The notes under the pieces are model-generated. The model had not been told where the DNA came from. It did no database searches and saw only the letters and a program-made list of their open reading frames with translations. A stretch of DNA of 64,000 nt from Flavobacteriales bacterium (lineage in GTDB: Bacteria > Bacteroidota > Bacteroidia > Flavobacteriales_D > Parvicellaceae), in NCBI GenBank assembly GCA_018401455.1, contig JAGYKU010000002.1:54100-118099 (forward strand), in the 5' to 3' direction. Numbering within the stretch: the stretch's first letter is position 1; the number at the start of each line of letters is the position of its first letter. Below are positions 9,031-17,888 of the stretch, in pieces. The position numbers and the translations under genes are program-made.

Positions 9031-10098
9031 ATGAACTTTATAAAACCAGTTTTAGTTTTTGTTGCAATGCTATTACTTAGTGCTTGCAATGATATTTCTA
9101 AAAGTAAAAGTTCTTCTGAAAAACCAAAACAAAATACACTTCAACTTACTATTTCCGAGATTCCCAATTTACCAAGTTTTGAAGGCGAACATTTTAGAGG
9201 TTTGAATATACTAGGAGATAAAGTTGTGATTTCTGGCTCCAAAGGAAGTGTGATATATTATTTTTTTTCCAAAAATGAATTTACAATAGACTCTTTAGGC
9301 ACTCACCTTCACTTCAGAGATGCTCATGCTTTTGAAAACCACCATTTATTGATGTCGATTCAAAACCCGGCTCAAATTATAAAAGAAACAAATGGGACCA
9401 AAGAGGTAGTCCTAAACATGGATGACACGCTCAGTTTTCTGGATGGAATGGATTTTTGGGAAAATGGTTCTGGAATTTTATTTGGAGATCCTTTGCTGGG
9501 CAAACATTTAATCTACACTTCAAAAGATGAAGGCAATTCGTGGGAGCGAGTAGAGCTAGACAGTTTAATAATTCCTTTAGAAAATGAAGGAGGTTTTGCC
9601 GCTTCTGGAACCAGCATTGTTTGTGCGGGAAATGGAGTAGGTTATATCGGCTTTGGAGCCGAAGAAGTTAGAGTTTTAAAAACTTCAGACTTTGGAAAGA
9701 GTTGGATGGTTCAAAAAACACCAATGCCCAAAAATCAAACTGGAACAGGAATTTATGCTATGGCATTCAAAGATGAGTTGAATGGAGTAGCGGTAGGAGG
9801 AAATTGGGAGTTTCCTGATGGCGATTCCAGCAAAATATTCACAAAAGACGGAGGCGTTACATGGCAATTATCCAAAGGAGTTCAGGGATATAGAAGTTGC
9901 GTGACGCACATTAAAGATGATGTTTATATTGCTACTGGAACCAACGGAACAGATATTTCTTATGACAATGGGGTTTCTTGGAGTTTTTTAGATTCGATTG
10001 GGTTCAATGCTATTCAGTTTGCTGATGGAATCAACGGAATAGGGGTGGGTAATAATGGTCTTATAAAGTTACTAAAATTGCAAAGTAGAAATGAATAA
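9031..10098 (+). CDS. BNR/YCF48-like beta-propeller lipoprotein
   Basis: A 355-residue lipoprotein: signal peptide with lipobox LLLSAC and lipidated Cys19. The rest is a series of blades with recurring D.G.SW patterns (STSKDEGNSWERVEL-like, SDFGKSWMVQKTPMP, DGGVTWQLSKG, DNGVSWSFLDSIGF), the mark of the YCF48/BNR-repeat propeller. Bacteroidetes homologues are often annotated as 'oxidoreductase' without evidence; function is unknown. The final 68 bp of the gene are repeated, slightly altered, at 11093-11154 immediately before comEC. Confidence 0.75.
   Translation: MNFIKPVLVFVAMLLLSACNDISKSKSSSEKPKQNTLQLTISEIPNLPSFEGEHFRGLNILGDKVVISGSKGSVIYYFFSKNEFTIDSLGTHLHFRDAHAFENHHLLMSIQNPAQIIKETNGTKEVVLNMDDTLSFLDGMDFWENGSGILFGDPLLGKHLIYTSKDEGNSWERVELDSLIIPLENEGGFAASGTSIVCAGNGVGYIGFGAEEVRVLKTSDFGKSWMVQKTPMPKNQTGTGIYAMAFKDELNGVAVGGNWEFPDGDSSKIFTKDGGVTWQLSKGVQGYRSCVTHIKDDVYIATGTNGTDISYDNGVSWSFLDSIGFNAIQFADGINGIGVGNNGLIKLLKLQSRNE
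10031..10098 (+). repeat. direct repeat, copy 1 (3' end of the propeller gene)
   Basis: Begins TCAACGGAAT and ends CAAAGTAGAAATGAATAA. It aligns with 11093-11154 over its whole length except for a 6-base gap and scattered mismatches. Confidence 0.7.
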
Positions 10099-10131
10099 TT
10101 GTTTTAAAAACATTTAATTTTGTTTATGGAT

Positions 10132-10929
10132 TTATTTTCTTTTTTTCCATTGATAAGCAATTGAAAATCCAATGTAATTTGAGGCAAGAAAGTTTCCTCC
10201 GAATCCGTATCGTAATGTTATTGGCAAATTGTCTCTATCTTCATAGATATATCCATGAGCAAATCTTTCTGGTAACCTTATAAGATTAATTCCAATACCA
10301 AAATCTCCAATTTTAGTCACTGAAAAAAGTTTTAAAGATAATTCTATTAATGGATATTCTCCTTTATTGATATAAGATTCTGTTGTCATAACAACACTTT
10401 CTTGATTATTCTCATTAAAGTATTCAAAAGTCCCTTCATTATACGCATTGTTTAGATTAATAAAATGACTTAGTGAAAGACCTAAACTTAAAAAACTACT
10501 TTTGTTCAAAAGTATTAGTTTTTCGATACTCATCCCTACCGATAAATTATTTTGCTGATAATTAAAATCTTTTTTAATGAGAGGGTACATAGGAGAATAA
10601 CGAACAAAATCTATATCATTAGTAACTTTATGAAATCCAATTTTTCCTCCTAACATCCATTTACGCCACTCTATACCAAGTGTTGAATTTGCAGACTGTA
10701 CGCTACTACCTTTATCTGTTAATGAATTATAATTATCTCCATAAACACCAACTAATCCAAATTTATGATTCGTATTTAAACTATACGAATAGTTTGCTTC
10801 TACAAAAAAATCAATTTTATTTTCTCTTTCTGTTTCTTGTGCAAAAAAGCTTAATTCTATAAATTGAAAAATAAATAAAGGTAATGTGTAATTAATTATT
10901 GACATTAGTCTAATTTGTTTTAAATACAT
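10132..10929 (-). CDS. predicted outer-membrane beta-barrel protein
   Basis: A 265-residue protein with a hydrophobic N-terminal export signal ending near FFAQE. The remainder alternates polar and aromatic residues in short stretches that turn at glycines and asparagines (FFVEANYSYSL, KFGLVGVYG, WMLGGKIGFHK) and ends in a strand, GFSIAYQWKKRK. This is what small outer-membrane barrels look like, but the family cannot be named by eye. The start could also be the internal ATG nine codons in (MSIINYTL). The gene lies on the minus strand between two copies of a ~65-bp repeat, which suggests it was inserted between the propeller gene and comEC. Confidence 0.6.
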   Translation of the reverse strand: MYLKQIRLMSIINYTLPLFIFQFIELSFFAQETERENKIDFFVEANYSYSLNTNHKFGLVGVYGDNYNSLTDKGSSVQSANSTLGIEWRKWMLGGKIGFHKVTNDIDFVRYSPMYPLIKKDFNYQQNNLSVGMSIEKLILLNKSSFLSLGLSLSHFINLNNAYNEGTFEYFNENNQESVVMTTESYINKGEYPLIELSLKLFSVTKIGDFGIGINLIRLPERFAHGYIYEDRDNLPITLRYGFGGNFLASNYIGFSIAYQWKKRK

Positions 10930-11092
10930 TTTTCAAGAATTTTTAATTATTAAGGTGGTTAAAGATATAAAAAAAACGCTACATATCACATTTCTAAGAT
11001 TTGAAAGTTTTTTTTAGATAGTTCAAAATTAAGATTTTAAAATGAGTAATTGTTTTTTTTCTAATTTTATGATTTATTTTTGACCTATAAAG

Positions 11093-11154
11093 TCAACGGA
11101 ATCAGAAATAATGGGCTTATAAAATTAATAAAATTGCAAAGTCAAAATGAATAA
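11093..11154 (+). repeat. direct repeat, copy 2 (remnant of propeller-gene tail before comEC)
   Basis: Begins TCAACGGAAT and ends CAAAGTCAAAATGAATAA. It is a diverged copy of 10031-10098. In this copy the ATGAATAA overlaps the comEC start codon, suggesting the propeller gene once ran directly into comEC. Confidence 0.7.
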
Positions 11155-12220
11155 GATGGTCAATTGGAAAAATGTGCCTTTTATCAGAATCATTTTACCA
11201 ATGATTGCTGGAATTCTTATTGCAATTTATCAAGACTTAAACAGTCATAATTGGTTATATGCTTTAGGAATCAGTTTTGCGGTTTTAGTTGTAATATTTA
11301 TTGGGGTTAAGAAACGCCCAACACTCAATAAAGAATTACTCTTCGGAGGATGGTTTTATTGGTTGATTTTTCTCGTTGGGGTGAATCTCATCGTATTTAA
11401 AACTGCTAAAAATGATTCGATTCATTATCAAAAAATCGCAACAAATAATGAGTTTCTTATCGAAATCGTAGAAATTCCAAAAGAAAAACCCAATTCAATT
11501 CAGGTCATCGCCAATATTTTTACTTGCATAGATTCTAATGCTAATGCTATGAAATCTAGCGGAAATGTAATCTTGTATTTCGAAAAAGATAGTGCTAGTT
11601 TGAGGCTGCTGCAAGGAGATAAACTTTATATTCAAAGCGATTTGAATAACATAGCGCCTCCTGTAAATCCGGGGCAATTTAACTATAAACAGTATTTAGA
11701 ATTCAACCAAATATATCAGCAGGGATTTGTTTCGAGTATGAATTACAAAGTTTTAGAACATGGAGGTTTTTCTGTTATTTCTTTTGCTGCAGGAATCAGA
11801 GATCATTTACTTCAAATTCTGAAAGAAAATGGTTTGAAAGACAATGAAATGGCTGTTGCTTCAGCACTGATTTTGGGCTACAAAGACGATTTGGGGGAAG
11901 AGTTAAAACACTCATATTCAAGTGCTGGTGCTACACATGTATTGGCGGTTTCTGGATTGCATGTCGGGATTATATTTTTGGTACTCAATTTTTTATTCAA
12001 TCTTTTGGATAAAAATGATAGGTTTAAAATTACCAAAACGATTTTATTGCTATTGTGCCTTTGGTTTTATGCAACACTCACAGGCTTGAGTCCATCGGTA
12101 GTAAGAGCAGCCACTATGTTTTCGTTTGTCGCTTTTGGAAATCTTTTGCCAGAAAAACAGTATTTACAATACATTAGCATAATCTGCTTTGGTTTTATTG
12201 ATTTTACAACCCCTATTTGA
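11147..12220 (+). CDS. comEC: ComEC/Rec2 DNA-uptake channel, N-terminal part (gene frameshifted)
   Basis: N-terminal 357 residues of a ComEC homologue, the inner-membrane channel that takes up single-stranded DNA during transformation. Two membrane segments come first, then a soluble OB-like domain (the DUF4131 position), then the competence domain with GATHVLAVSGLHVGI and LTGLSPSVVRAATM, both diagnostic. The frame ends at a TGA at 12218, yet the following open stretch is in the same frame. Dropping one T at about 12186 and adding one T at about 12235 restores LVLLILQPLF ... FQLSYLAVLG, the expected family sequence. So two opposite single-base indels enclose a short wrong-frame stretch; sequencing error is likely. 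Confidence 0.88.
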   Translation: MNKMVNWKNVPFIRIILPMIAGILIAIYQDLNSHNWLYALGISFAVLVVIFIGVKKRPTLNKELLFGGWFYWLIFLVGVNLIVFKTAKNDSIHYQKIATNNEFLIEIVEIPKEKPNSIQVIANIFTCIDSNANAMKSSGNVILYFEKDSASLRLLQGDKLYIQSDLNNIAPPVNPGQFNYKQYLEFNQIYQQGFVSSMNYKVLEHGGFSVISFAAGIRDHLLQILKENGLKDNEMAVASALILGYKDDLGEELKHSYSSAGATHVLAVSGLHVGIIFLVLNFLFNLLDKNDRFKITKTILLLLCLWFYATLTGLSPSVVRAATMFSFVAFGNLLPEKQYLQYISIICFGFIDFTTPI

Positions 12221-12238
12221 TTATGGAAGTGATTTCAA

Positions 12239-13243
12239 TTGAGTTATTTGGCAGTTCTTGGAATTGTATATTTTCAGAATTTAATCTACAAAAGAGTATA
12301 TGTCAAAAACAAATATCTCGATTATGTTTGGATGATTACTTCGGTTTCTATCGCTGCACAATTGACAACTTTTCCATTGGGATTGTTGTATTTTCATCAG
12401 TTTCCAACCTACTTTTTCATATCCAATCTCTTTGTTATTCCAGGAGCAATGATCATCATTGGTGTAGGTTTGTTGCTCTTTGCAACGAGTTGGATTCCAA
12501 TTGTGAGCGCTGCAATAGGTTGGTTTTTAAGCACCCTAATTTATATTATGAATAGTTTGGTAATGTCAATCGATCAATTGCCTTTTTCTTTGATAGAAGG
12601 TATCAGTATTACCATTTTAGAGTGTTGGTTGGTCTATGTCATTATTGTGTTTTTTGTAATTGGTTATGAAAGCAGAAAATTAAAATATATCTTATTTGCT
12701 TTAAGTTTTACGGTGTTTTTTATTGGCAAAGATTTGTATGAAGATTATCATCTGAGTCAAACCAAACAAGTAGTCATTTACGATATAAAAAATGGTGACA
12801 ACATCAATTTCATTTCACCCAACGAGAATTTCTTTATTGCTGATTCTGAATTGTTTTCAGACAATAGCACGATGCTTTTTAATGTAAAGCACCATTGGTT
12901 TGATATGGATGCGCAACACCCGAAACACTTGGAATTATTTCAAGATATAGCATCAAATAACTTGTTGTCAGAAAGTGGATTGTATCAATTTTATGATTTT
13001 AAAATGTTTCATTATAACGAAAAAATACATTTTGAATTAGATAATCCAATTAATATCGATGTGTTATACCTTACGACTAATGATTTTGTGGATTCTGTTT
13101 CAATTTTTCAAAATTTCAATCCCGAGATTATCGTTTTGGGACACGATTGCAACTGGAAAACACGAAAGTGGATAAATGAAAATAATTTAGGTTTTAAAGT
13201 TCATAATTTAAAAAAGGAAGGAGCCTTTATAATGAATTTATAA
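12239..13243 (+). CDS. comEC: ComEC/Rec2, C-terminal part (same gene as the upstream entry)
   Basis: Continuation of comEC, starting SYLAVLGIVYFQNLIYK. It holds the remaining competence-domain membrane segments (QLTTFPLGLLYFHQFPTYFF, FVIPGAM) and a C-terminal soluble domain of about 150 residues. In many bacteria this last part is a metallo-beta-lactamase-like domain with HxHxDH; I see no such motif here, only LGHDCNWKTRKW. Degenerate tails like this are common in Bacteroidetes ComEC, as far as I know. The corrected full gene is about 699 codons, a normal length for this group. Confidence 0.85.
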   Translation: MSYLAVLGIVYFQNLIYKRVYVKNKYLDYVWMITSVSIAAQLTTFPLGLLYFHQFPTYFFISNLFVIPGAMIIIGVGLLLFATSWIPIVSAAIGWFLSTLIYIMNSLVMSIDQLPFSLIEGISITILECWLVYVIIVFFVIGYESRKLKYILFALSFTVFFIGKDLYEDYHLSQTKQVVIYDIKNGDNINFISPNENFFIADSELFSDNSTMLFNVKHHWFDMDAQHPKHLELFQDIASNNLLSESGLYQFYDFKMFHYNEKIHFELDNPINIDVLYLTTNDFVDSVSIFQNFNPEIIVLGHDCNWKTRKWINENNLGFKVHNLKKEGAFIMNL

Positions 13244-13252
13244 TTTTTTTAA

Positions 13253-13281
13253 TTTGGTCTCAAGTTAATAGCTTAATTTTG
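13253..13281 (+). promoter_or_regulatory. Bacteroidetes-type promoter (TTTG-17-TAATTTTG)
   Basis: TTTG at 13253-13256 and TAATTTTG at 13274-13281, 17 bp apart. The ATG of the next gene is at 13286, so the transcript would have little or no leader. Confidence 0.55.
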
Positions 13282-13285
13282 CATC

Positions 13286-13735
13286 ATGAACACAAACGAA
13301 AATAAAAAACATGATTCAGAACACATCGATGATGAAGATTTATCTTTGCTCGAACATGCTGATGATAAAGAGTTTGTAAGTAAATTGAAAGCCAATAGGC
13401 AGAAAGTAGCAAAAGCGATGAAAGTTTTTGCCAAAGATTTGGGTAATGAGGCCAAAGAAACAAAGGAGGCCTCCAAAATTTTGATGAAGTTTATCGTGGA
13501 TGGCGAAATTACCAAAGAAGAAGAAAAAGAACTCAAAACTCAAGTTTATGACATTTTTAAAATGGTAGGAATTGGGATTCCATTCTTTATGATTCCAGGT
13601 TCTACTATTCTTTTGCCTTTCTTGATAAAAGTAAGTTCCAAATATGGTGTGAATTTGTTGCCTACTTCGTTCACGCATGAGAAAGAAGAAAAAACCATCG
13701 AAAAAATGGAAGATAAAAAGCGTAACGAAGAATAA
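13286..13735 (+). CDS. small LETM1-like protein
   Basis: A 149-residue protein. Residues ~85-130 (TQVYDIFKMVGIGIPFFMIP, then GSTILLPFLIKVSSKYGVNL) match the conserved core of the LETM1 ribosome-binding-like family, a helical membrane-associated fold best known from a mitochondrial ion-exchange protein. The N-terminal half is acidic and helical and would form a coiled coil; the C-terminus is lysine- and glutamate-rich. There is one hydrophobic segment and no signal peptide. Bacterial members have no settled function. It has its own promoter and does not look co-transcribed with comEC. Confidence 0.65.
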   Translation: MNTNENKKHDSEHIDDEDLSLLEHADDKEFVSKLKANRQKVAKAMKVFAKDLGNEAKETKEASKILMKFIVDGEITKEEEKELKTQVYDIFKMVGIGIPFFMIPGSTILLPFLIKVSSKYGVNLLPTSFTHEKEEKTIEKMEDKKRNEE

Positions 13736-13787
13736 TTTTTTAAATTTACAAGAGGTTGATAAGTTTAATTTATAGTTGTTTTTTCTG

Positions 13788-16007
13788 TTAATTGTTGATT
13801 ACCAAAGATTTCACTACTTGTTTAGTCCCCTCAGTAATCTTTACGTGATATATCCCATTTGCAAAACCTTCTAAGTTTATTTGTGCTATTTTTTGGGTTA
13901 TTTGGGTTTGGAAAATTAATTTCCCAAAACTATCGTAAACTTGTATATTTCTTGCTGCATCTTCTCCAAAGGTTAGGGTAAAGTTTCCTTGGGTTGGATT
14001 GGGGTAGATAGAAAGTATATTAGCATCTTCTTCTTTAATATTAAAAATAGAACTAGTATTGTGCTCTCCAAACTTTACTAAAAAAGCATCAAAACCTCCA
14101 CCTCCGTAGGTGTTTTGATGTCCTGATGAAGCAATGTTGGTAGTAGTGTTAGTTCGACCTGCTAAATACACATTGCCTGCTCCATCTGCAGCACAAGAAT
14201 AACTATAATCACCACCACTTTCTCCATAATAAGTTGCCCATTGGCGAACGCCTGCACTACTAAACTTTACTAAAAATGCATCCCTATCTCCTCCTCCATA
14301 AGTATTTTGATGCCCTCCAAATGAAATATCTGATGTTGATGAGGATTCGCCTGCTAAATACACGTTACCTGCCCCATCCACAGCACAAGAAAAACCATAA
14401 TCTATCTCACTTCCTCCATAATAGGTTGCCCATTGTTGAATACCTTCACTATTAAATTTTACTAAAAAGGCGTCCCTAAATCCTCCCCCATAGGTGTTTT
14501 GATGCCCTCCAGCAGCAATTTCCGAAGTAGATTCTGTATATCCAACTAAGTACACATTGTCAGATCCATCTACAGTACAAGAAGTCCCCCAATCATTACT
14601 ACTTCCTCCATAATAGGTTGCCCATTGGCGAACACCTGCATTATTGAACTTTACTAAAAAAGCATCATCATTTCCTCCTCCAAAAGTATTTTGATGTCCT
14701 CCCATTGCAATGGATGAAGTAGATGTTGTAGTCCCTAATAAATAAATATTTCCAAAGACATCTAGAGTACATGAAAGACCAACATCAAAACCACCTCCTC
14801 CATAATAAGTCGCCCATTGGCGTAAGCCTGCACTATTAAACTTTACTAAAAAGGCATCATAATCACCTCCTCCGTAGGTGTTTTGATGTCCTGTTGAAGC
14901 AATGTCAATAGTTGACGATGTTGTTCCTGCTAAATATACATTGCCAGAGCCATCTACTGCGCAAGGGCCTCCTGAGCTATTTCCAAAACCTCCATAATAG
15001 GTTGCCCATTGGCGAACGCCAGCACTATTAAACTTCACTAAAAAAGCGTCATAATCACCTCCTCCATAGGTGTTTTGATGCCCTCCGGAAGCAATGAATG
15101 CAGTTGAACCAGTAGATCCAGATAAATACACATTTCCTGACCCATCTACAGTACAAGAATTACCAGATTCATCTTCATTTCCTCCGTAATAGGTTGCCCA
15201 TTGGAGGGTTGGGTCTATAATTAGAATTTGAGTAGGACTGTAGTCTTTTACTGAAAAGGTAATATGGTTGTTTATAATGTTAAAATTGGTTTTTAGTTCT
15301 TTTTCTCCTTGGAAACTTATGGGTGTTTGCTCTGTTATACTTCCCATTCGGTTTTGTAGGGTAAGGCTACCGTCTTGGTTTAGTTTCAAATCTTCTACCC
15401 AGTTGGTTTGCAGTTTTATTTGGTTGGGGTTTCCACCAGGGTGAACTATGAAGTCGTATTTTACACTTTCTCCTTTGCTGTATATTACCCAATCAATGTT
15501 AGGGTAAACATTATGGTAGGTTATTTTGCTGTAGTTGTGCACGTTTAGTGCATTGTGGTTGTAGTATTGTGTGTAATCTTGGCTTTTGCCTTCGGTAGTT
15601 ATGGTTGCGTTAGGGTTTGCATCTACCAAAGTTACATCCATACGGTAGGTTTCTACTCGGATGTCTTTTTGTAATGCTTCCATTTTTTCTAGTTCTTCAT
15701 GCTCAGCAAATTTATCCAAATGTTTGTACCCTTTTGGATAGTGAGTTTTACTAAATTGGTAGGCTAAACCATTATTAAGTAAAAATATACTCAATCCTTT
15801 ATCCTTGAAGGTATATTTTACTCTGGAGGCGTCTTCGCCTGTTACTTGTCCTTTGTTTTGTTCAAAACCAGCTTTTTGGTTTTGCATAAAGTGTTCGGCT
15901 TTCTTTACATCTCCTCCTGTGGAAGCTGCTTGTTTATGAGGACTTTTCCCATTTGCAATAAAAATTCCTAATACAAGAAAGGGTAATATTAATAATGTTT
16001 TCTTCAT
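13788..16007 (-). CDS. SBBP-repeat T9SS-exported surface protein
   Basis: A 739-residue exported protein. The signal peptide MKKTLLILPFLVLGIFIANG is followed by a ~230-residue N-terminal domain commonly found before SBBP repeats (QNKGQVTGEDASRVKYTF, VYPNIDWVIYSKGESVKYDF). Six SBBP units follow, each starting with (R/L/Q)QWATYYG and carrying DGSGNVYL and GGGDYDAFLVKF; they are expected to fold as a beta-propeller. The C-terminus (ILSIYPNPTQGNFTLTFGED ... GIYHVKI) is a type A T9SS sorting domain. The units are nearly identical at DNA level with a period of about 192 bp, so copy number may vary between strains or be misassembled. Function unknown, possibly adhesion. Confidence 0.88.
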   Translation of the reverse strand: MKKTLLILPFLVLGIFIANGKSPHKQAASTGGDVKKAEHFMQNQKAGFEQNKGQVTGEDASRVKYTFKDKGLSIFLLNNGLAYQFSKTHYPKGYKHLDKFAEHEELEKMEALQKDIRVETYRMDVTLVDANPNATITTEGKSQDYTQYYNHNALNVHNYSKITYHNVYPNIDWVIYSKGESVKYDFIVHPGGNPNQIKLQTNWVEDLKLNQDGSLTLQNRMGSITEQTPISFQGEKELKTNFNIINNHITFSVKDYSPTQILIIDPTLQWATYYGGNEDESGNSCTVDGSGNVYLSGSTGSTAFIASGGHQNTYGGGDYDAFLVKFNSAGVRQWATYYGGFGNSSGGPCAVDGSGNVYLAGTTSSTIDIASTGHQNTYGGGDYDAFLVKFNSAGLRQWATYYGGGGFDVGLSCTLDVFGNIYLLGTTTSTSSIAMGGHQNTFGGGNDDAFLVKFNNAGVRQWATYYGGSSNDWGTSCTVDGSDNVYLVGYTESTSEIAAGGHQNTYGGGFRDAFLVKFNSEGIQQWATYYGGSEIDYGFSCAVDGAGNVYLAGESSSTSDISFGGHQNTYGGGDRDAFLVKFSSAGVRQWATYYGESGGDYSYSCAADGAGNVYLAGRTNTTTNIASSGHQNTYGGGGFDAFLVKFGEHNTSSIFNIKEEDANILSIYPNPTQGNFTLTFGEDAARNIQVYDSFGKLIFQTQITQKIAQINLEGFANGIYHVKITEGTKQVVKSLVINN
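14033..15205 (-). repeat. tandem ~192-bp coding repeats (SBBP units)
   Basis: The word TTGCCCATTGGCG or a close variant recurs at about 14240, 14426, 14618, 14810, 15001 and 15194, giving spacings of 186-193 bp. Each unit encodes one propeller blade. Confidence 0.85.
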
Positions 16008-16060
16008 TTTAATTAAGGGTTAAGTTTCAAAATATTGTTGTTCAGCAACTTAATTGTTAC

Positions 16061-16068
16061 CAAAGATA
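16061..16068 (-). promoter_or_regulatory. -7 box for the SBBP gene (TATCTTTG on the minus strand)
   Basis: CAAAGATA on the plus strand reads TATCTTTG toward the gene, about 54 bp before its start. No clear -33 box. Confidence 0.4.
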
Positions 16069-16275
16069 GTATATTTATGATGAAAAAAAAATATTTTCCA
16101 TTTTTTTGATAAATAGACTTTTAGTTCATTCTCTAATTTTCTTTCTATTTACAATTTTACAAAAAAAATGAATTCGGGTCTAGTGATTTAAGTTTTTTTC
16201 CTATGAATTCAAAAACTAAAAAATGAAGAATAATTTTTCACATCCATTTCCATCTGCCCTTCTTTTAGTCTTCCA

Positions 16276-16390
16276 TCTTCAAGTCTTTTGTCTTCAAGTC
16301 TTTTGTCTTCAAGTCTTTTGTCTTCAAGTCTTTTGTCTTCAAGTCTTTTGTCTTCAAGTCTTCCATCTTAAAGTCTTTTGTCTTCAAGTC
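16276..16390. repeat. 15-bp tandem minisatellite (TCTTCAAGTCTTTTG)
   Basis: Five perfect units run from 16276 to 16350. Then come TCTTCAAGTCTTCCA, TCTTAAAGTCTTTTG and a partial unit. It lies in a 394-bp gap that otherwise holds the promoter of the SBBP gene and no gene I can see. Fifteen bases keep one reading frame, but no start or protein-like context supports translation. Confidence 0.9.
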
Positions 16391-16401
16391 TAAATCACAT
16401 C

Positions 16402-16842
16402 TCACTCCTTCACAAACTCAGAATTTGCCAGAAGCCATTTTCCATTTTTAGGTTTTTTGAATTCAAAGACACATTTGGTCCACAATCCCATTTTGCTTCT
16501 GTCTCCAGCACCTGCTAAAGTAATCGTGAGTTGCGCTTTTTTGGAACTAAAGTTATCAATCGAAATTTTTCCGTAAGGCTTTTCGCTCATAAGAAGGTTG
16601 CTGCCTACATCGTAAACAATGGAGAAATTTTCAAATTCGAAAACTGGAGCCCCCATTTCTTCATAACTTAAAGTAAGAAAATTAAACTTTTTTATAGAAT
16701 CTTTTTCATCTATGTAACCCAAAGTTTTATCAACTTCATCAATTTTACAAATTCGAGCCAACATAAATGTCAATTCCTCATCAGATTGCGCTTTTATACT
16801 GAAAGTGGTCAATAATAACAATAACATTAGAACTTTTTTCAT
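16402..16842 (-). CDS. small secreted protein of unknown function
   Basis: A 146-residue protein with a clear signal peptide (MKKVLMLLLLLTTFSIKAQ, cleavage after Gln or Ala). The mature part is a mixed alpha/beta sequence without cysteine pairs or known motifs apart from an ILARICKIDEVD-like start and a closing LTITLAGAGDRSKMGLWTKC segment. It lies 20 bp after a lipoprotein gene on the same strand and is probably co-transcribed with it. I do not recognise the family. Confidence 0.7.
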   Translation of the reverse strand: MKKVLMLLLLLTTFSIKAQSDEELTFMLARICKIDEVDKTLGYIDEKDSIKKFNFLTLSYEEMGAPVFEFENFSIVYDVGSNLLMSEKPYGKISIDNFSSKKAQLTITLAGAGDRSKMGLWTKCVFEFKKPKNGKWLLANSEFVKE

Positions 16843-16862
16843 AAAAATAATTTTTAGTTTTT

Positions 16863-17828
16863 TTATTCTAAGATTTCTCTATTCACAGAAGTTAAGACAA
16901 AATTTAAATCAAATTGAAATTTGTAAATGATATCGATGTTGTCTATTTCGTCTTTACAAGTTACTATTGTTTCATAACCCGTAACAACATCAACATTTTC
17001 AATTAAAGACAATACAGGGGTTAAATTACCGTAATCCACAACTTTAAATTCAGGATTAATGAATTTTCTCTCACTTGTAATTATTTTTTCTAAAGTAAAA
17101 GCATCTTCATCAAATTTATTATTTTTCTTGATGTAAATCATCATATCAAGTATCGTTCTAATCAATTCATCTTTATATTCTTCTTCTGCTTCTATTGCAG
17201 CTAAACTTTTGCTGTAAAAAGCATTGTTCATATCAAAATCATAACTGTAGTTATTGGATTTATACAAAGGATCTTGATCCATAAAAGCTTTAAATACAAT
17301 GTATTCATCATCGCTCAATTTCAACATCATTTTTTGATGAATATCTTTGATGGTATAGTTCGGATAAATCTCGAAATCTAATTCATAGATAGATACAGAG
17401 TCTTGTTTTTTTAGAGGAATAATTGCAAAAAGATGACTTATTTCATACCAAGGATAAATTCTATTATCTTTAATTTCTTGTTTTTTGAATGCAATTTTCA
17501 CTTCTTGAGCAGCCATTACACTGTCATATTTATTGCCCAATTCATCTGTTTTTAATGGGAGTTTGTTCTTTTGGTCAATCAATTTGTCCAATTCTAAAAT
17601 TTCTTTTGGTTTCAAAACATAAAGTTCGCCAAAAAGGTAGTTTTTATAAGCTCCTTTTTCACTAAAAACTTTCAAGACATGATCTGAAATTGCTTTTTTT
17701 ACTTTTTCTTCTTTAGAAACAGAACTTTCAGTAGTTGTATTTTCGTATGCATTGCTGTACCCCAAACAACTACAAAATGTGATTGCTAAAAATAATATTA
17801 GCAGGATGTTTAATTTGAAAAATTTCAT
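16863..17828 (-). CDS. lipoprotein of unknown function
   Basis: The frame opens at 17855, but the ATG at 17828 (MKFFKLNILLILFLAITFCSC) gives the normal signal peptide and I choose it. Cysteines in TFCSCLGYSN lie at a lipobox-like position, so the mature protein is probably lipid-anchored. The mature part is about 300 residues, lysine- and glutamate-rich and mostly helical in appearance, with no motif I can name. It is second of three minus-strand genes that may form an operon. Confidence 0.65.
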   Translation of the reverse strand: MKFFKLNILLILFLAITFCSCLGYSNAYENTTTESSVSKEEKVKKAISDHVLKVFSEKGAYKNYLFGELYVLKPKEILELDKLIDQKNKLPLKTDELGNKYDSVMAAQEVKIAFKKQEIKDNRIYPWYEISHLFAIIPLKKQDSVSIYELDFEIYPNYTIKDIHQKMMLKLSDDEYIVFKAFMDQDPLYKSNNYSYDFDMNNAFYSKSLAAIEAEEEYKDELIRTILDMMIYIKKNNKFDEDAFTLEKIITSERKFINPEFKVVDYGNLTPVLSLIENVDVVTGYETIVTCKDEIDNIDIIYKFQFDLNFVLTSVNREILE

Positions 17829-17888
17829 ATTCGCCATTATACAATAATCATGCACAATATTACAAAATATATAAAGAATAAGAAAAAA

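Noticed and set aside
12217..12555. Separate 112-residue gene overlapping comEC
   Set aside because: It is comEC sequence read in the wrong frame; the true frame carries the competence-domain segments.
14033..15205. CRISPR or mobile repeat array
   Set aside because: The ~192-bp repeats lie wholly inside one reading frame and encode SBBP blades.
16276..16390. CRISPR-like array
   Set aside because: The units are only 15 bp and directly joined, with no spacers and no cas genes nearby; it is a minisatellite.
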